Positions 34,588 to 44,921 of a stretch of DNA of 64,000 nucleotides are shown here, piece by piece. Position numbers and translations under genes: made by a program. Position 1 is the first letter of the stretch; each line of letters starts with the position of its first letter. Source of the stretch: Stutzerimonas stutzeri (GTDB taxonomy: Bacteria > Pseudomonadota > Gammaproteobacteria > Pseudomonadales > Pseudomonadaceae); the NCBI RefSeq assembly GCF_002890915.1, contig NZ_POUT01000003.1:310001-374000 (forward strand), given 5' to 3'. The notes under the pieces are model-generated. The model was given only the letters and a program-made list of their open reading frames with translations, was not told the DNA's origin and did not search any database.

Positions 34588-35394
34588 TCACGGCCAGCCC
34601 AGGTTGAAGTGCGAACCGAGCGCGAAATGGCCGTCGAGCATGTCCCAGCGCTCGACACAGACCTTCTTCTGCGCGCCGGGCGTGAGTTTCAGCCGGTTGA
34701 AGGAGTTCGGCGAAGTGCCCCGCAGCCGCGAGGACAGCGTGGTGCCGGCCTGCACCATCCAGATCTCGCGCGCCAGCCCCTGATACTGCCCGGACAGCGG
34801 CAGTACGTAGGGCAGGTGGATGTGCCCCCCCATCACCAGGTCCAGGCCGAGTTCGGCCCAGCGCCGGAGGGCGGCTTCGGCGCCGTGCTGCAGGTTGCTC
34901 AGGTCGCTCTGCAGCATGGCGCCGAAGGGCTGGTGGGCGACCACGATGCGCACCTTGTCGCCGTCCGTGCGCGCCAGCCGCTGCGCCACGGCCTCGACCT
35001 GTTCGGCCGTCACCCGGCCGTCCTTGTGGCGCCGGGGGTGGGTCGTGTTGAGGCCGATCACCAGCATCTGTTCATTCTCGAAGACCGGTTCCAGCTCCTC
35101 GCCGAAGTGCCGGCGGTAGTTGCCGTAGGGCGTGAGGAAGCGGGCGAAGAGGTTGTATAGCGGGATGTCGTGGTTGCCGGGAATCACCAGGGTTTCGCCG
35201 ATGCCATGGCCGCGCAGGCGCTCGACGAACGCCCGCGCCGCGGCGAACTGGCCACGGCGGGCACGCTGGGTGATGTCGCCGGAGAAGATCAGCAGATCGG
35301 CGCCGTGCTCGCGCACGTGAGCCTCCAGCGCCTGGACCACGGGCGGTTGTTCGGTGCCGAAATGGGTGTCGGAAATCTGCAGGATGCTGGTCAT
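34588..35394 (-). CDS. Metallophosphoesterase, cyclic-nucleotide phosphodiesterase-like
   Basis: 268 residues of the calcineurin-like superfamily. Metal ligands are visible in ISDTHFG (residues 7-13), SGDITQ, GNHD, the VVAHQPFG stretch and GGHIHLP. It resembles CpdA/Icc-type 3',5'-cyclic-nucleotide phosphodiesterases in layout, but specificity is not certain. Divergent from the cobalamin riboswitch. Confidence 0.87.
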   Translation of the reverse strand: MTSILQISDTHFGTEQPPVVQALEAHVREHGADLLIFSGDITQRARRGQFAAARAFVERLRGHGIGETLVIPGNHDIPLYNLFARFLTPYGNYRRHFGEELEPVFENEQMLVIGLNTTHPRRHKDGRVTAEQVEAVAQRLARTDGDKVRIVVAHQPFGAMLQSDLSNLQHGAEAALRRWAELGLDLVMGGHIHLPYVLPLSGQYQGLAREIWMVQAGTTLSSRLRGTSPNSFNRLKLTPGAQKKVCVERWDMLDGHFALGSHFNLGWP

Positions 35395-35555
35395 GGGCGG
35401 CTACGTTGGTCCTGGCTGATCGGGGCATTGTTGCATTCGAAGCCTGTCGGCGTCCGCCGTTCCGGGCTATTGCCGCCACCTGCGGGCAAGAAACGCAAGC
35501 GCTGCGACAACCCCACGGTTGCACCGTGCCCTGGCCATGGACTAACCTCCGCGTC

Positions 35556-35745
35556 GCCTCAGGTGCCACTGGCTCAATGCCAGGGTGAAACAGGGAAGCC
35601 GGTCCAGTCGCAACGACGATTCCGGCGCTGCCCCCGCAACGGTAGGCGAGTCGAGAAACCGCAACGGCCACTGTGCTCAAGCATGGGAAGGCGTGGTTTC
35701 GGGATGCCGCGGCATCCGCTCGCAAGCCCGGAGACCGGCCTGTCG
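35556..35745 (+). promoter_or_regulatory. Cobalamin riboswitch
   Basis: Conserved elements of the B12 aptamer occur in order: GGTGCC, then GGGAAGCCGGT, the B12-box core GCTGCCCCCGCAACGG at 35627-35642, and the closing AGCCCGGAGACCGGCC at about 35724-35740. It lies 130 bases before btuB on the plus strand. High adenosylcobalamin should reduce expression of btuB and perhaps of the downstream cob genes. Confidence 0.93.
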
Positions 35746-35875
35746 CATTTCACTGACAGTGCGGCGGGCGCTGAGCGGGCGGGTATCTTGCGGGTACTCT
35801 CTCTTTCCGGGTTCTTCCGTCTGTCTTCAGCGACCTTGTGTCGTGCGGGTGGGCACGACGGAGAATCTCGAACCA

Positions 35876-37738
35876 ATGCGCAAGTCCCTTTCCCTGGCTG
35901 CAGTGCTGCTGGGCCTGCCTTCCTGTGTCCTGGCCCACGAGGGCGCCCTGCTGCTGGGCCAGCAGCTGATCACCGCCAGCCGTACCGGCACGTCGCCGGT
36001 ATCCATCGCCTCCAGCAGCCTGATCACGCGTGACGACATCGAGCGCCAGCAGGCCGGCAGCGTGCCGGAACTGCTGCAACGCCTGGCCGGGGTCAGCGTC
36101 ACCAGCAACGGCGGGCGCGGCAAGAGCACCTCGGTGTCCATCCGCGGCACCAGCGACAAGCATGTGCTGGTGCTGATCGATGGCATCCGGGTCGGTTCGG
36201 CCACCTCCGGCAGCGCCGCGCTGCAGAGCATCCCGGTCGAGCAGATCGAGCGTATCGAGGTCGTCCGCGGGCCGCGTTCCAGCCTGTACGGTTCGGAGGC
36301 CATGGGCGGGGTGATCCAGATCTTCACCCGTCGCGGCGGCGGCGACGGCTTCAAGCCCTATTTCTCGGCGGGTGCCGGCTCGCGCTCGAGCTACAGCGGC
36401 TCGGCCGGCGTGGCGGGTGGCCAGGGCAACGGCTGGTTCAACCTCGGCGTGGCCAGTGAGTCCACCGACGGCATCAATGCCCGTGCCTACCGCAGCAGTG
36501 CGCCCGGGGCCTTCGAGCCGGACGCCGACGGTTACCGCGAGCTGTCGGCCCAGCTGCGCACCGGCTATCGCTTCGACAACGGCCTGGAACTCGACGGCAG
36601 CTGGCTGCAGAGCGAGAACCACAGCGACTTCGACAGCCGCTCCAGCAGCGGCGCCAGCGGCCGCCACGCCTACAGCGACGGCTCGCTGCAGGCGCTCAGC
36701 GGTCGCGCGCGCTTCGCGCCGCTGGCTTCCTGGGACGTCACTCTGCAGGCGGGGCACAGCGAGGACCTGGGCGACAACTTCCAGGACCGCCGCTTCTACT
36801 CGCGCTTCGACACCCGCCGCGACAGCGCCAGCTGGCAGAACGACTTCCATGTCTGCGAGGCGCAGCTGCTGACGCTCGGCATGGACTACCAGCAGGACCG
36901 CATCGACAGCAGCGACAGCTATGTCGAGGACAGCCGCTACAACCGTGGCTACTTCATCCAGTACCAGGCCGCCTTCGGCCGCCACGGCGTGCAGGCCGGC
37001 CTGCGCCGCGACAAGGACGAGTTCTTCGGCTCGCACGATACCGGCAGCCTCGGCTACAGCTTCGAGCTGAGCGAGGCGCTGACGCTGACCGCCGCCTACG
37101 GCACCGCCTACCGCGCGCCGACCTTCAACGACCTGTACTACCCGGCCAGCGCCTATACCGCCGGCAATCCGGAGGTCAAACCGGAGGAGTCGGAAAGCTA
37201 CGAGCTGGGCATTCGCGGCAGCCACGGCTGGGGCGAGTGGAGCGTCAACGCCTACGAGAACCGGATCGAGGACCTGATCGTCTGGGCGGGCAGCAGCCCC
37301 ATGCGTCCGGAGAACGTCGACGTGGCGCGCATCCGCGGCATCGAGACCCGCGTCGCCACCGTGCTGGCCGGCTGGGACCTGGCCGCCAACCTGACTTTCA
37401 TGGACCCGCAGGACCGCAGCAAGGCCAACCACGGCCACCTGCTGCAACGCCGCGCCAAGCGCCAGTTCAACCTGGACCTGGATCGCCAGTTCGGCGCCGT
37501 CGGCCTGGGCGCCTCGTTGTACGCCGCGAGCGAGCGCTTCGACAAGGCCAGCAATGCCCCCGACACCCGCATGCCCGGCTATGCCCTGCTGGACCTGCGC
37601 GGCGAGTACCGCCTCGACGAGGCCTGGCGCCTGCAGGCCAGGCTGGCGAACCTGTTCGACCGCGAATACGAAACCACCCAGACCTACGAACAGCCTGGCC
37701 GCGCACTGTATTTCACCGTGCGCTACCAGGCCCTGTAA
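35876..37738 (+). CDS. btuB: BtuB-like TonB-dependent vitamin B12 receptor
   Basis: 620 residues with a signal peptide ending VLA (residue 20). A plug domain (DDIERQQAGSVPELLQRLAG, SVSIRGTSDKHVLVLIDG, EVVRGPRSSLYGSEAMGGVI) is followed by a beta-barrel whose C-terminus ends with an aromatic-containing strand, YFTVRYQAL. It imports cobalamins or precursors across the outer membrane. Upstream riboswitch and downstream cob genes support B12 as substrate. The open frame extends to 35585 through the riboswitch, which is not coding. Confidence 0.93.
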   Translation: MRKSLSLAAVLLGLPSCVLAHEGALLLGQQLITASRTGTSPVSIASSSLITRDDIERQQAGSVPELLQRLAGVSVTSNGGRGKSTSVSIRGTSDKHVLVLIDGIRVGSATSGSAALQSIPVEQIERIEVVRGPRSSLYGSEAMGGVIQIFTRRGGGDGFKPYFSAGAGSRSSYSGSAGVAGGQGNGWFNLGVASESTDGINARAYRSSAPGAFEPDADGYRELSAQLRTGYRFDNGLELDGSWLQSENHSDFDSRSSSGASGRHAYSDGSLQALSGRARFAPLASWDVTLQAGHSEDLGDNFQDRRFYSRFDTRRDSASWQNDFHVCEAQLLTLGMDYQQDRIDSSDSYVEDSRYNRGYFIQYQAAFGRHGVQAGLRRDKDEFFGSHDTGSLGYSFELSEALTLTAAYGTAYRAPTFNDLYYPASAYTAGNPEVKPEESESYELGIRGSHGWGEWSVNAYENRIEDLIVWAGSSPMRPENVDVARIRGIETRVATVLAGWDLAANLTFMDPQDRSKANHGHLLQRRAKRQFNLDLDRQFGAVGLGASLYAASERFDKASNAPDTRMPGYALLDLRGEYRLDEAWRLQARLANLFDREYETTQTYEQPGRALYFTVRYQAL

Positions 37739-37765
37739 CCGGCAACCCATCCGAGGAGTTTCATC

Positions 37766-38341
37766 ATGCACGTCCTGTCCATGCGCGCCCAGTCGGCAAT
37801 CGGCGTCGCGCTGATCCTGCTGATGGCCATGACCCGCGGCCAGCACTTCGCCAGCGTCGAGAACCTGCCCAGCGCCAGCTGGTCGATCTTCTTCCTCGCC
37901 GGCTTCTACCTGCGTCCGCGCTGGGCGTTCGCGCTGCTGTTCGCCGAGGCCTCGGCGCTGGACTTCGGCTCCCTGGCCAGCGGCAGCATCAGCGACTGGT
38001 GCCTGTCGCCGGCCTACTGGGCGCTGCTGCCAGCCTACGGCAGCCTGTGGCTGGCCGGGCGGCTGTTCGCCGGTTGGCAGCGCGACGATCTGCGCAGCCT
38101 GGCCGTGCTCGCGTCGACGCTGCTGGTCGCGGGCTTCGCCGCCTACCTGATCTCCGGCGGGGCCTTCTACTTCTTCTCCGGCCGCTATCCGGAGCCGACC
38201 CTGGCCGGCTTCCTGCCGCGCATCGCCCAGTATCTGCCGCGTCACCTGGGCAACCTGGCGTTCTACGTCGGCACGGCGCTGGTGCTGCACCTCGGTATCG
38301 TCTCGGCGTTGCGCCTGGGCCAGCCGCGGCGGGTGCACTGA
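37766..38341 (+). CDS. Membrane protein of the cobalamin locus
   Basis: 191 residues with about five membrane segments. It lies between btuB and cobO, and its stop overlaps the cobO ATG, so it is part of the B12 operon. I do not recognise a catalytic motif. Size and hydrophobicity resemble the substrate-capture component of ECF-type vitamin transporters, so a role in uptake of cobalamin or a precursor across the inner membrane is plausible, but this is inference. Confidence 0.7.
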   Translation: MHVLSMRAQSAIGVALILLMAMTRGQHFASVENLPSASWSIFFLAGFYLRPRWAFALLFAEASALDFGSLASGSISDWCLSPAYWALLPAYGSLWLAGRLFAGWQRDDLRSLAVLASTLLVAGFAAYLISGGAFYFFSGRYPEPTLAGFLPRIAQYLPRHLGNLAFYVGTALVLHLGIVSALRLGQPRRVH

Positions 38342-38943
38342 TGGACGCGCGCGACGCACGACACAAGGCGCGCATGCAGCGCAAGAAGGCGGTGGTCGAC
38401 GCGAAGATCGCCGAGGCCCAGGACGAATACGGCCTGCTGCTGGTGCACACCGGCAACGGCAAGGGCAAGAGCAGCTCGGCCTTCGGCATGGTCGCCCGCG
38501 CGCTGGGCCATGGCATCAAGGTTGGCGTGGTGCAGTTCATCAAGGGAGCGGCCAGCACGGGCGAGGAGGCATTCTTCCGGCGCTTCCCCGAGGAGGTGCG
38601 TTTCCACGTCATGGGCGAAGGTTTCACCTGGGAGACCCAGGACCGCCAGCGCGACATCGCCAAGGCCCGCGCGGCCTGGGGGGTGGCTCGCGAACTGCTG
38701 GCCGACGACAGTATCGGCCTGGTGGTGCTGGACGAGCTGAACATCGCCCTCAAGCACGGCTACCTGGAGCTGGAGCCGGTGCTCGCCGATATCGAGGCGC
38801 GGCCGCTGCCGCAGCATGTGGTGGTCACCGGCCGCGGCGCACCGCCCGGGCTGATCGAGGCGGCGGATACCGTCACCGAGATGGGCCTGGTCAAGCACGC
38901 GTTCAAGGCCGGCGTGAAGGCGCAGAAGGGCGTGGAATTCTGA
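38341..38943 (+). CDS. cobO: CobO, cob(I)yrinic acid a,c-diamide adenosyltransferase
   Basis: 200 residues with the P-loop GNGKGKSS at 38-45 and the VVLDELNIALK stretch. It adenosylates corrinoid cobalt using ATP. The basic N-terminus before the P-loop is normal for CobO/BtuR. Followed by a palindromic repeat rather than direct overlap with cobB. Confidence 0.95.
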   Translation: MDARDARHKARMQRKKAVVDAKIAEAQDEYGLLLVHTGNGKGKSSSAFGMVARALGHGIKVGVVQFIKGAASTGEEAFFRRFPEEVRFHVMGEGFTWETQDRQRDIAKARAAWGVARELLADDSIGLVVLDELNIALKHGYLELEPVLADIEARPLPQHVVVTGRGAPPGLIEAADTVTEMGLVKHAFKAGVKAQKGVEF

Positions 38944-38963
38944 TGCCGGCGCTCGAGGATTGT

Positions 38964-39035
38964 GTAGGGTGGATGACGCCTTTTTCATCCACCACCGGAG
39001 TTGTCGGTGGATGGGTAGAGCGTCATCCACCCTAC
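38964..39035. repeat. GTAGGGTGGATGACG palindromic repeat
   Basis: Perfect 15-base arms at 38964-38978 and 39021-39035 (GTAGGGTGGATGACG and its complement) surround an inner region with CATCCACC repeats. It sits in the only gap of the cobO-cobC stretch. A single-sided copy occurs at 14789. Confidence 0.87.
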
Positions 39036-39052
39036 GATGATGAGAGGCTGCG

Positions 39053-40345
39053 ATGAATAGCCGAAGCTGCCCGGCATTGCTGATCGCCGCGCCGGCCTCG
39101 GGGCAGGGCAAGACCACCGTCACCGCCGCCCTGGCCCGGCTGCATGCGCGCCAGGGCAAGCGGGTGCGGGTATTCAAGTGCGGCCCGGACTTCCTCGACC
39201 CGACCATCCTCGCCCGCGCCAGCGGCCAGCCGGTCTACCAGCTCGACCTGTGGATGGTCGGCGAGGTGGAGTCGCGCCGATTGCTCTGGCAGGCCGCCGG
39301 CGAAGCCGATCTGATCCTGATCGAAGGCGTGATGGGGTTGTTCGACGGCAATCCCAGCGCCGCCGACTTGGCGCGGCGCTTCGGCGTGCCTGTGCTGGCG
39401 GTGATCGACGGCGCGGCCATGGCGCAGACCTTCGGCGCCCTGGCCCACGGCCTGGCGAGCTTCCAGCCGGACCTGCCGTTCGCCGGAGTGCTGGCCAACC
39501 GGGTCGGCAGCGAGCGGCACGGGCAGATCCTGCGCGACAGCCTGCCGGAGACGATCCGCTGGTACGGTGCCTTGCCGCACAGCGCCGGGATCGAACTGCC
39601 GAGCCGGCACCTGGGGCTGGTGCCGGCCGGGGAACTGGCTGACCTGGACGCCCGCCTGGATGCCGCGGCCGATGCCCTGGCGACCAGCGCCGATGTGACG
39701 TTGCCGCCGGCGATGAGCTTCGCCGCGCCGGCGCCACACGTGCTCGAACCGCTGTTGCAGGGCGTACGCATCGGCGTGGCACGCGATGCCGCCTTCGCCT
39801 TCCTGTACCAGGCCAATCTCGACCTGCTGCGGGCGCTGGGGGCCGAACTGCTGTTCTTCTCGCCGTTGCGTTTCGCCCGCTTGCCGGCCGTGGACAGCCT
39901 CTACCTGCCCGGCGGCTATCCCGAACTCCATCTGCGCGCGTTGGGCCGGAACCGCCCGATGGCCGAGGCGATCCGTGCCCATCATGCCGCCGGCAAGCCG
40001 ATCCTCGCCGAATGCGGCGGCATGCTCTACCTGCTCGACGGCCTCGTCGATAAGGCGGGCGAGCATGGTGCGATGCTCGGCCTGCTGCCCGGCAAGGCGC
40101 GGATGCAGAACCGCCTGACCGCCCTGGCGCTGCAGGAGGTGGCATTGCCGGAAGGGCACCTGCGTGGGCACACCTTCCATCATTCGTCGCTGGCGTCGCC
40201 GCTCGAACCGCTGGCGCGCGGGCAGTGCCCGAACTACAAGCGCACCGCCGAGGCGGTCTACCGGCAGGGGCGAATGACGGCTTCCTATATTCATTTCTAC
40301 CTGCCGTCCGATCCGGCGGCAGCCGCGGCACTGCTACGGCCATGA
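39053..40345 (+). CDS. cobB: CobB, hydrogenobyrinic/cobyrinic acid a,c-diamide synthase
   Basis: 430 residues. The N-terminal P-loop is APASGQGKTT, residues 13-22. The C-terminal class I glutamine amidotransferase domain has its nucleophile near Cys321 in AECGGMLYLL and PGGYPE before it. The enzyme amidates side chains a and c of the corrin ring. The stop overlaps the bluB start. Confidence 0.95.
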   Translation: MNSRSCPALLIAAPASGQGKTTVTAALARLHARQGKRVRVFKCGPDFLDPTILARASGQPVYQLDLWMVGEVESRRLLWQAAGEADLILIEGVMGLFDGNPSAADLARRFGVPVLAVIDGAAMAQTFGALAHGLASFQPDLPFAGVLANRVGSERHGQILRDSLPETIRWYGALPHSAGIELPSRHLGLVPAGELADLDARLDAAADALATSADVTLPPAMSFAAPAPHVLEPLLQGVRIGVARDAAFAFLYQANLDLLRALGAELLFFSPLRFARLPAVDSLYLPGGYPELHLRALGRNRPMAEAIRAHHAAGKPILAECGGMLYLLDGLVDKAGEHGAMLGLLPGKARMQNRLTALALQEVALPEGHLRGHTFHHSSLASPLEPLARGQCPNYKRTAEAVYRQGRMTASYIHFYLPSDPAAAAALLRP

Positions 40346-40992
40346 CCGCGCACGCCTTCACCCCCGAGGAGCGCGCGGCGCTCTACCGCGCCATCGGCGA
40401 GCGTCGCGACATGCGCCACTTCGCTGGCGGCGAGGTGGCGCCGGAGTTGCTGGCGCGGCTGCTGGAGGCCGCGCACCAGGCGCCCAGCGTCGGTCTGATG
40501 CAGCCCTGGCGCTTCATTCGCATCACGGCCAGGGACCTGCGCGCGCGCATCGGGGCGCTGGTCGAGGAGGAGCGCCGGCGTACCGCCGAGGCCCTGGGCG
40601 AGCGCTCCGCCGAATTCATGCGGCTCAAGGTCGAGGGCATCGGCGAATGCGCCGAACTGCTGGTCGCCGCGCTGATGGAGGGCCGAGAGGCGCACCTGTT
40701 TGGCCGCCGTACCCTGCCGGAAATGGACCTGGCGTCGCTGGCCTGCGCCATCCAGAACCTCTGGCTCGCCGCCCGCGCCGAAGGGCTGGGCATGGGCTGG
40801 GTGTCGCTGTTCGAACCGCAGGCGCTGGCCACGCTGCTGGGCATGCCGGCTGGCGCCAAGCCGGTGGCGGTTCTCTGCCTCGGGCCGGTGCACGACTTCT
40901 ATCCGGCGCCGATGCTCGAACTGGAAGGCTGGACCCGCGGGCGGTCGCTGGCCGAGCTGCTGTATGAAGACCAGTGGGGGCGGCGGCCATGA
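40342..40992 (+). CDS. bluB: BluB, 5,6-dimethylbenzimidazole synthase
   Basis: 216 residues of the flavin nitroreductase-like BluB family, starting at the ATG overlapping the cobB stop. Conserved parts are [20 protein letters not shown] and [10 protein letters not shown]. It makes the lower ligand of B12 from reduced FMN and oxygen. Its presence between cobB and cbiB fits the Pseudomonas operon, and the stop overlaps cbiB. Confidence 0.93.
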   Translation: MTAHAFTPEERAALYRAIGERRDMRHFAGGEVAPELLARLLEAAHQAPSVGLMQPWRFIRITARDLRARIGALVEEERRRTAEALGERSAEFMRLKVEGIGECAELLVAALMEGREAHLFGRRTLPEMDLASLACAIQNLWLAARAEGLGMGWVSLFEPQALATLLGMPAGAKPVAVLCLGPVHDFYPAPMLELEGWTRGRSLAELLYEDQWGRRP

Positions 40993-41900
40993 GCCTGGCG
41001 CTGAGCTGCCTGGCCGGCGTCGGCCTGGATGCGCTGCTCGGCGAGCCGAGGCGTGCGCATCCGCTGGTCGCCTTCGGGCGGCTGGCCGATCGCCTGGAGC
41101 GGCATTTCAATGGACCCGACGCGCGCGGCTGGCGCAGCCACGGCGTGACGGCCTGGTGCCTGGCGGTGCTGCCGCCGACCGCGCTGGCCTGGCTGCTCGG
41201 CCTGCTACCGGGTGTCGGCTGGCTGGTGGACATCGGCTTGCTGTACCTGGCGCTGGGGCTGCGCAGCCTGGGCGAACATGCGCTACCGGTGGCGCGGGCG
41301 TTGTGGTTGGGCGACCTGCCCGAGGCGCGGCGGCGGGTCGGCCGTATCGTCAGTCGCGAGACCTCGGCGCTGGACGAAACGGGCGTGGCCCGCGCCGCCA
41401 CCGAGTCGGTGCTGGAGAATGGCAGCGATGCGGTGTTCGCCGCGCTGTTCTGGTTCGCCGTCGCCGGTGCGCCGGGTGTCGTGCTCTATCGCCTGAGCAA
41501 CACCCTGGATGCCATGTGGGGCTACCGCAATGCGCGTTTCGAGCGCTTCGGCTGGGCCGCGGCGCGGATCGACGATGCGCTCAACTATGTTCCGGCGCGG
41601 CTGGTGGCGCTGACCTATGCGCTGCTCGGGCGGACCCGCCAGGCCCTGTATTGCTGGCGCAGGCAGGCGCCGCTGTGGGACAGCCCCAACGCCGGGCCGG
41701 TGATGGCCGCTGGTGCCGGTGCGCTGGGCGTGGTGCTGGGCGGGCCGGCGATCTATCACGGCGAGCCGCATGCGCGGCCGCCGCTGGGCGAGGGCGAGCC
41801 GCCACGGGCGCGGGATATCGAGCGCGCGCTGGATCTGGTCTGGGCCGGCGTCGGCGTCTGGCTGCTGGTGCTGCTGCTCGGAGGCTGGCTGCATGCTTGA
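40989..41900 (+). CDS. cbiB: CbiB/CobD, adenosylcobinamide-phosphate synthase
   Basis: 303 residues, integral membrane. Typical motifs are [28 protein letters not shown] and [19 protein letters not shown]. The start at 40989 overlaps the bluB stop. It attaches aminopropanol (or its phosphate) to the corrin ring. Called CobD in Pseudomonas nomenclature. Confidence 0.93.
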   Translation: MSLALSCLAGVGLDALLGEPRRAHPLVAFGRLADRLERHFNGPDARGWRSHGVTAWCLAVLPPTALAWLLGLLPGVGWLVDIGLLYLALGLRSLGEHALPVARALWLGDLPEARRRVGRIVSRETSALDETGVARAATESVLENGSDAVFAALFWFAVAGAPGVVLYRLSNTLDAMWGYRNARFERFGWAAARIDDALNYVPARLVALTYALLGRTRQALYCWRRQAPLWDSPNAGPVMAAGAGALGVVLGGPAIYHGEPHARPPLGEGEPPRARDIERALDLVWAGVGVWLLVLLLGGWLHA

Positions 41901-42882
41901 GCATGGTGGAAGGCTGCGTACGGCGGCGCAGCGCTACGACATCCCGCTGGCGGACTGGCTCGACCTGTCCACCGGCATCGCCCCCTATGGCTGGTCGCTG
42001 CCGAGCATTCCCGCCAGCGCCTGGGGGCGCCTGCCGGAACCCGGCGACGGGCTGGAAGCCGCGGCGCAGCGCTATTACGGTGCCCGCTCGCTGCTGCCGT
42101 TGGCCGGTTCGCAGGCGGCGATCCAGGCGCTGCCGCGCTTGCGCCGGCAGGCGCGGGTCGGTGTCGTCTCGCCCTGCTATGCCGAACACGCCGAGGCCTG
42201 GCGGCGCGCGGGCCATCGGCTGGTCGAGCTTTGCGAAGCCAGCGTGCCGGGTGCGCTGGATCGGCTCGACGTGCTGGTGGTGGTCAATCCGAACAACCCC
42301 ACCGGCCGGCTGATCGCCGCCGAGCAACTGCTGCAGTGGCATGCCCGGCTGGCTGCTTCCGGTGGCTGGCTGCTGGTCGACGAGGCGTTCATGGACTGCA
42401 CGCCGCAGCACAGCCTGGCCGCGCACAGCCATCTGCCGGGGCTCGTCGTGCTGCGCTCGTTCGGCAAGTTCTTCGGCCTGGCCGGTGCGCGGCTGGGCTT
42501 CGCGCTGGCGCATGCCGAGTTGCTGCGCGTGCTCGAGGAGCTGCTCGGGCCCTGGGCGATCGGCGGTCCGGCGCGCTGGCTGGGCAGCACCCTGCTCGCC
42601 GATGACGAAGGCCAGCAGCGCCAGCGCCGCCGGTTGAACGCCGATGGCGCGCGGCTCGCGGCGCTGCTGGCGGCGTACGGCTTGCCGCCGGTTGGCGGCT
42701 GTGCGCTGTTCCAGACGGTGTTCGACGTGGTCGCCGAACCGCTGTACGAGCACCTGGCGTACAGCGGTATTCTCACGCGCTTGTTCATGCCTTTCGGCCT
42801 GCGCTTCGGCCTGCCGGGCGAGGAGGCGGGCTGGGCCCGGCTGGAGCAGGCCCTTCGATGCTACCGGGAGCAACATTCATGA
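41893..42882 (+). CDS. cobC: CobC, L-threonine-O-3-phosphate decarboxylase-like PLP enzyme
   Basis: 329 residues of the class I aminotransferase fold. The PLP lysine is in [15 protein letters not shown], and the NPNNPTGR substrate-site motif and DEAFMDC precede it. The family makes (R)-1-amino-2-propanol phosphate for the B12 nucleotide loop. The start overlaps cbiB and the stop overlaps cobQ. Confidence 0.92.
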   Translation: MLEHGGRLRTAAQRYDIPLADWLDLSTGIAPYGWSLPSIPASAWGRLPEPGDGLEAAAQRYYGARSLLPLAGSQAAIQALPRLRRQARVGVVSPCYAEHAEAWRRAGHRLVELCEASVPGALDRLDVLVVVNPNNPTGRLIAAEQLLQWHARLAASGGWLLVDEAFMDCTPQHSLAAHSHLPGLVVLRSFGKFFGLAGARLGFALAHAELLRVLEELLGPWAIGGPARWLGSTLLADDEGQQRQRRRLNADGARLAALLAAYGLPPVGGCALFQTVFDVVAEPLYEHLAYSGILTRLFMPFGLRFGLPGEEAGWARLEQALRCYREQHS

Positions 42883-44330
42883 CCACGCTGATGGTGCAGG
42901 GCACCACCTCCGATGCCGGCAAGAGCACCCTGGTGACCGCGTTGTGCCGCTGGCTGGCGCGCCAGGGCGTGGCGGTGGCGCCGTTCAAGCCGCAGAACAT
43001 GGCACTCAACAGCGCGGTGACCGCCGACGGCGGCGAGATCGGCCGCGCCCAGGCGGTGCAGGCCCAGGCCGCCGGGCTGGCGCCACACACCGACATGAAC
43101 CCGGTGCTGCTCAAGCCCAACAGCGACACCGGCGCCCAGGTGATCGTTCATGGCCGCGCCCTGAGCTGCATGGACGCAGTGGCCTATCACGACTACAAGC
43201 GCGTGGCCATGCAGGCGGTGCTCGAATCCCACCGACGCCTGAGCGAACGCTACCGGGTGGTGATGGTGGAAGGCGCGGGCTCGCCGGCGGAGATCAACCT
43301 GCGTGCCGGTGATATTGCCAACATGGGCTTCGCCGAGGCGGTGGATTGCCCGGTGATCCTCATCGCCGATATCGACAAGGGTGGCGTCTTCGCCCATCTG
43401 GTCGGCACCCTGGCCCTGCTTTCGGAGAGCGAGCAGGCGCGGGTGCGGGGCTTCGTCATCAACCGCTTTCGCGGTGATATCGCCCTGTTGCAACCGGGAC
43501 TGGACTGGCTGGAACGACGTACCGGCAAGCCGGTGCTGGGCGTGCTGCCGTACCTGATGGATTTCCACCTGGAAGCCGAGGACGCCATCGATGTGCGCCA
43601 GTCGGCCAAGGGCGATCACACGCTGAACGTGGTGGTGCCGGTGCTGCCGCGCATCAGCAACCACACCGACTTCGATCCGCTGCGCCTGCACCCGCAGGTG
43701 GCGCTGCGCTTCGTCGGCCCCGGCGAGCCAGTGCCGGAGGCCGACCTGATCATCCTGCCCGGCTCCAAGAGCGTGCGCGCCGATCTCGCCTGGCTGCGCG
43801 CCAATGGGTGGGAGGCGGCGATCCGGCGCCATCTGCGCTACGGTGGCAAGCTGCTGGGCATCTGTGGCGGGTTGCAGATGCTCGGCCAGCGCATCGCCGA
43901 TCCGCTCGGGTTGGAAGGGGCGGCTGGCGCGAGCGACGGGCTGGGGCTGCTGGATTTCACCACCGAGCTGCATGCCGAGAAGCAGTTGCGCAACGTGCGT
44001 GGCCGGCTGTGCCTGGAAAGCGCCGAGGTCAGCGGTTACGAAATCCATGCCGGGGTGAGCGAGGGGCCGGCGCTGCGCCAGGCCGCGGTCGAGCTGGACC
44101 ATGGCCGCCGCGACGGCGTCCTCAGCGCCGATGGCCAGGTGCTCGGCACTTACCTGCACGGTCTGTTCGAAAGCCCGGCGGCCTGCGCCGCGCTGCTGCG
44201 CTGGGCGGGGCTCGGCGAGGTCGAGACGGTGGATTACCACGCCCTGCGCGAGCGCGATATCGAGCGCCTGGCCGATCTGGCCGAGACGCGCCTGGATACC
44301 CGGCTGTTGCGCAGGCTTTGCGGTGTCTAG
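42879..44330 (+). CDS. cobQ: CobQ, adenosylcobyric acid synthase
   Basis: 483 residues from the ATG that overlaps the cobC stop; the ATG at 42858 is seven codons earlier and inside cobC. The P-loop-like motif [10 protein letters not shown] is at residues 8-17, and the glutamine amidotransferase nucleophile is near Cys329 in [10 protein letters not shown]. It amidates positions b, d, e and g of the corrin ring. Confidence 0.95.
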   Translation: MTTLMVQGTTSDAGKSTLVTALCRWLARQGVAVAPFKPQNMALNSAVTADGGEIGRAQAVQAQAAGLAPHTDMNPVLLKPNSDTGAQVIVHGRALSCMDAVAYHDYKRVAMQAVLESHRRLSERYRVVMVEGAGSPAEINLRAGDIANMGFAEAVDCPVILIADIDKGGVFAHLVGTLALLSESEQARVRGFVINRFRGDIALLQPGLDWLERRTGKPVLGVLPYLMDFHLEAEDAIDVRQSAKGDHTLNVVVPVLPRISNHTDFDPLRLHPQVALRFVGPGEPVPEADLIILPGSKSVRADLAWLRANGWEAAIRRHLRYGGKLLGICGGLQMLGQRIADPLGLEGAAGASDGLGLLDFTTELHAEKQLRNVRGRLCLESAEVSGYEIHAGVSEGPALRQAAVELDHGRRDGVLSADGQVLGTYLHGLFESPAACAALLRWAGLGEVETVDYHALRERDIERLADLAETRLDTRLLRRLCGV

Positions 44331-44347
44331 CGTTGCGGGCGCCCTTC

Positions 44348-44385
44348 GTAGGAGGGGCGGGGACGACGGGCCCATGCCCGCGAAA
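44348..44385. repeat. Degenerate GTAGGAG-type repeat
   Basis: A partial relative of the element at 8249-8314: GTAGGAGGGGCGGG followed by GGGCCCATGCCCGCG. It occupies most of the 72-base gap between cobQ and cobP. Confidence 0.6.
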
Positions 44386-44402
44386 CAGGATTGGAGACCG
44401 AC

Positions 44403-44921
44403 ATGCTTGAACTGATCCTCGGCGGCGCGCGTTCCGGCAAGAGCCGGCTGGCCGAGCGCCTCGCCGCCGAAAGCGGCCTGGCGGTGACCTATGTCGCCAC
44501 CAGCCAGGCGCTGGACGGCGAGATGGCCGCGCGTATCGCCCAGCATCGCCAGCGTCGCCCCGCGCACTGGTCGCTGGTCGAGGAGCCGCTGCAACTGGCG
44601 CGGGTGTTGCGCGAGCAGGCCGATGCCCGGCGCTGCCTGCTGGTCGACTGCCTGACCCTGTGGCTGACCAACCTGTTGCTGCTGGACGATCCGGCGCGGC
44701 TGGCCGCCGAGCGCGACGCGCTGCTGGCAGGCCTCGGCCAACTGCCGGGGCGGATCATCCTGGTCAGCAACGAAACCGGCCTGGGCGTGGTGCCGCTGGG
44801 CGAGCTGACCCGGCGCTATGTCGACGAAGCCGGTTGGCTGCACCAGGCGGTGGCCGAACGGGCGCAGCGGGTGAGCTTCATGGTCGCCGGGTTGCCGATG
44901 ATATTGAAAGGAGCGCAGTGA
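44403..44921 (+). CDS. cobP: CobP/CobU, adenosylcobinamide kinase/guanylyltransferase
   Basis: 172 residues. The P-loop GGARSGKS is at residues 7-14 of the chosen start; four codons upstream another ATG exists, but GGAG favours 44403. The central [15 protein letters not shown] and [12 protein letters not shown] are diagnostic. It phosphorylates and then guanylylates adenosylcobinamide. Ends directly at the cobT start. Confidence 0.94.
   Translation: MLELILGGARSGKSRLAERLAAESGLAVTYVATSQALDGEMAARIAQHRQRRPAHWSLVEEPLQLARVLREQADARRCLLVDCLTLWLTNLLLLDDPARLAAERDALLAGLGQLPGRIILVSNETGLGVVPLGELTRRYVDEAGWLHQAVAERAQRVSFMVAGLPMILKGAQ

Noticed and set aside
35750..38359. 869-codon minus-strand frame opposite btuB
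   Set aside because: Antisense shadow of btuB and the riboswitch region, with no recognisable domain.
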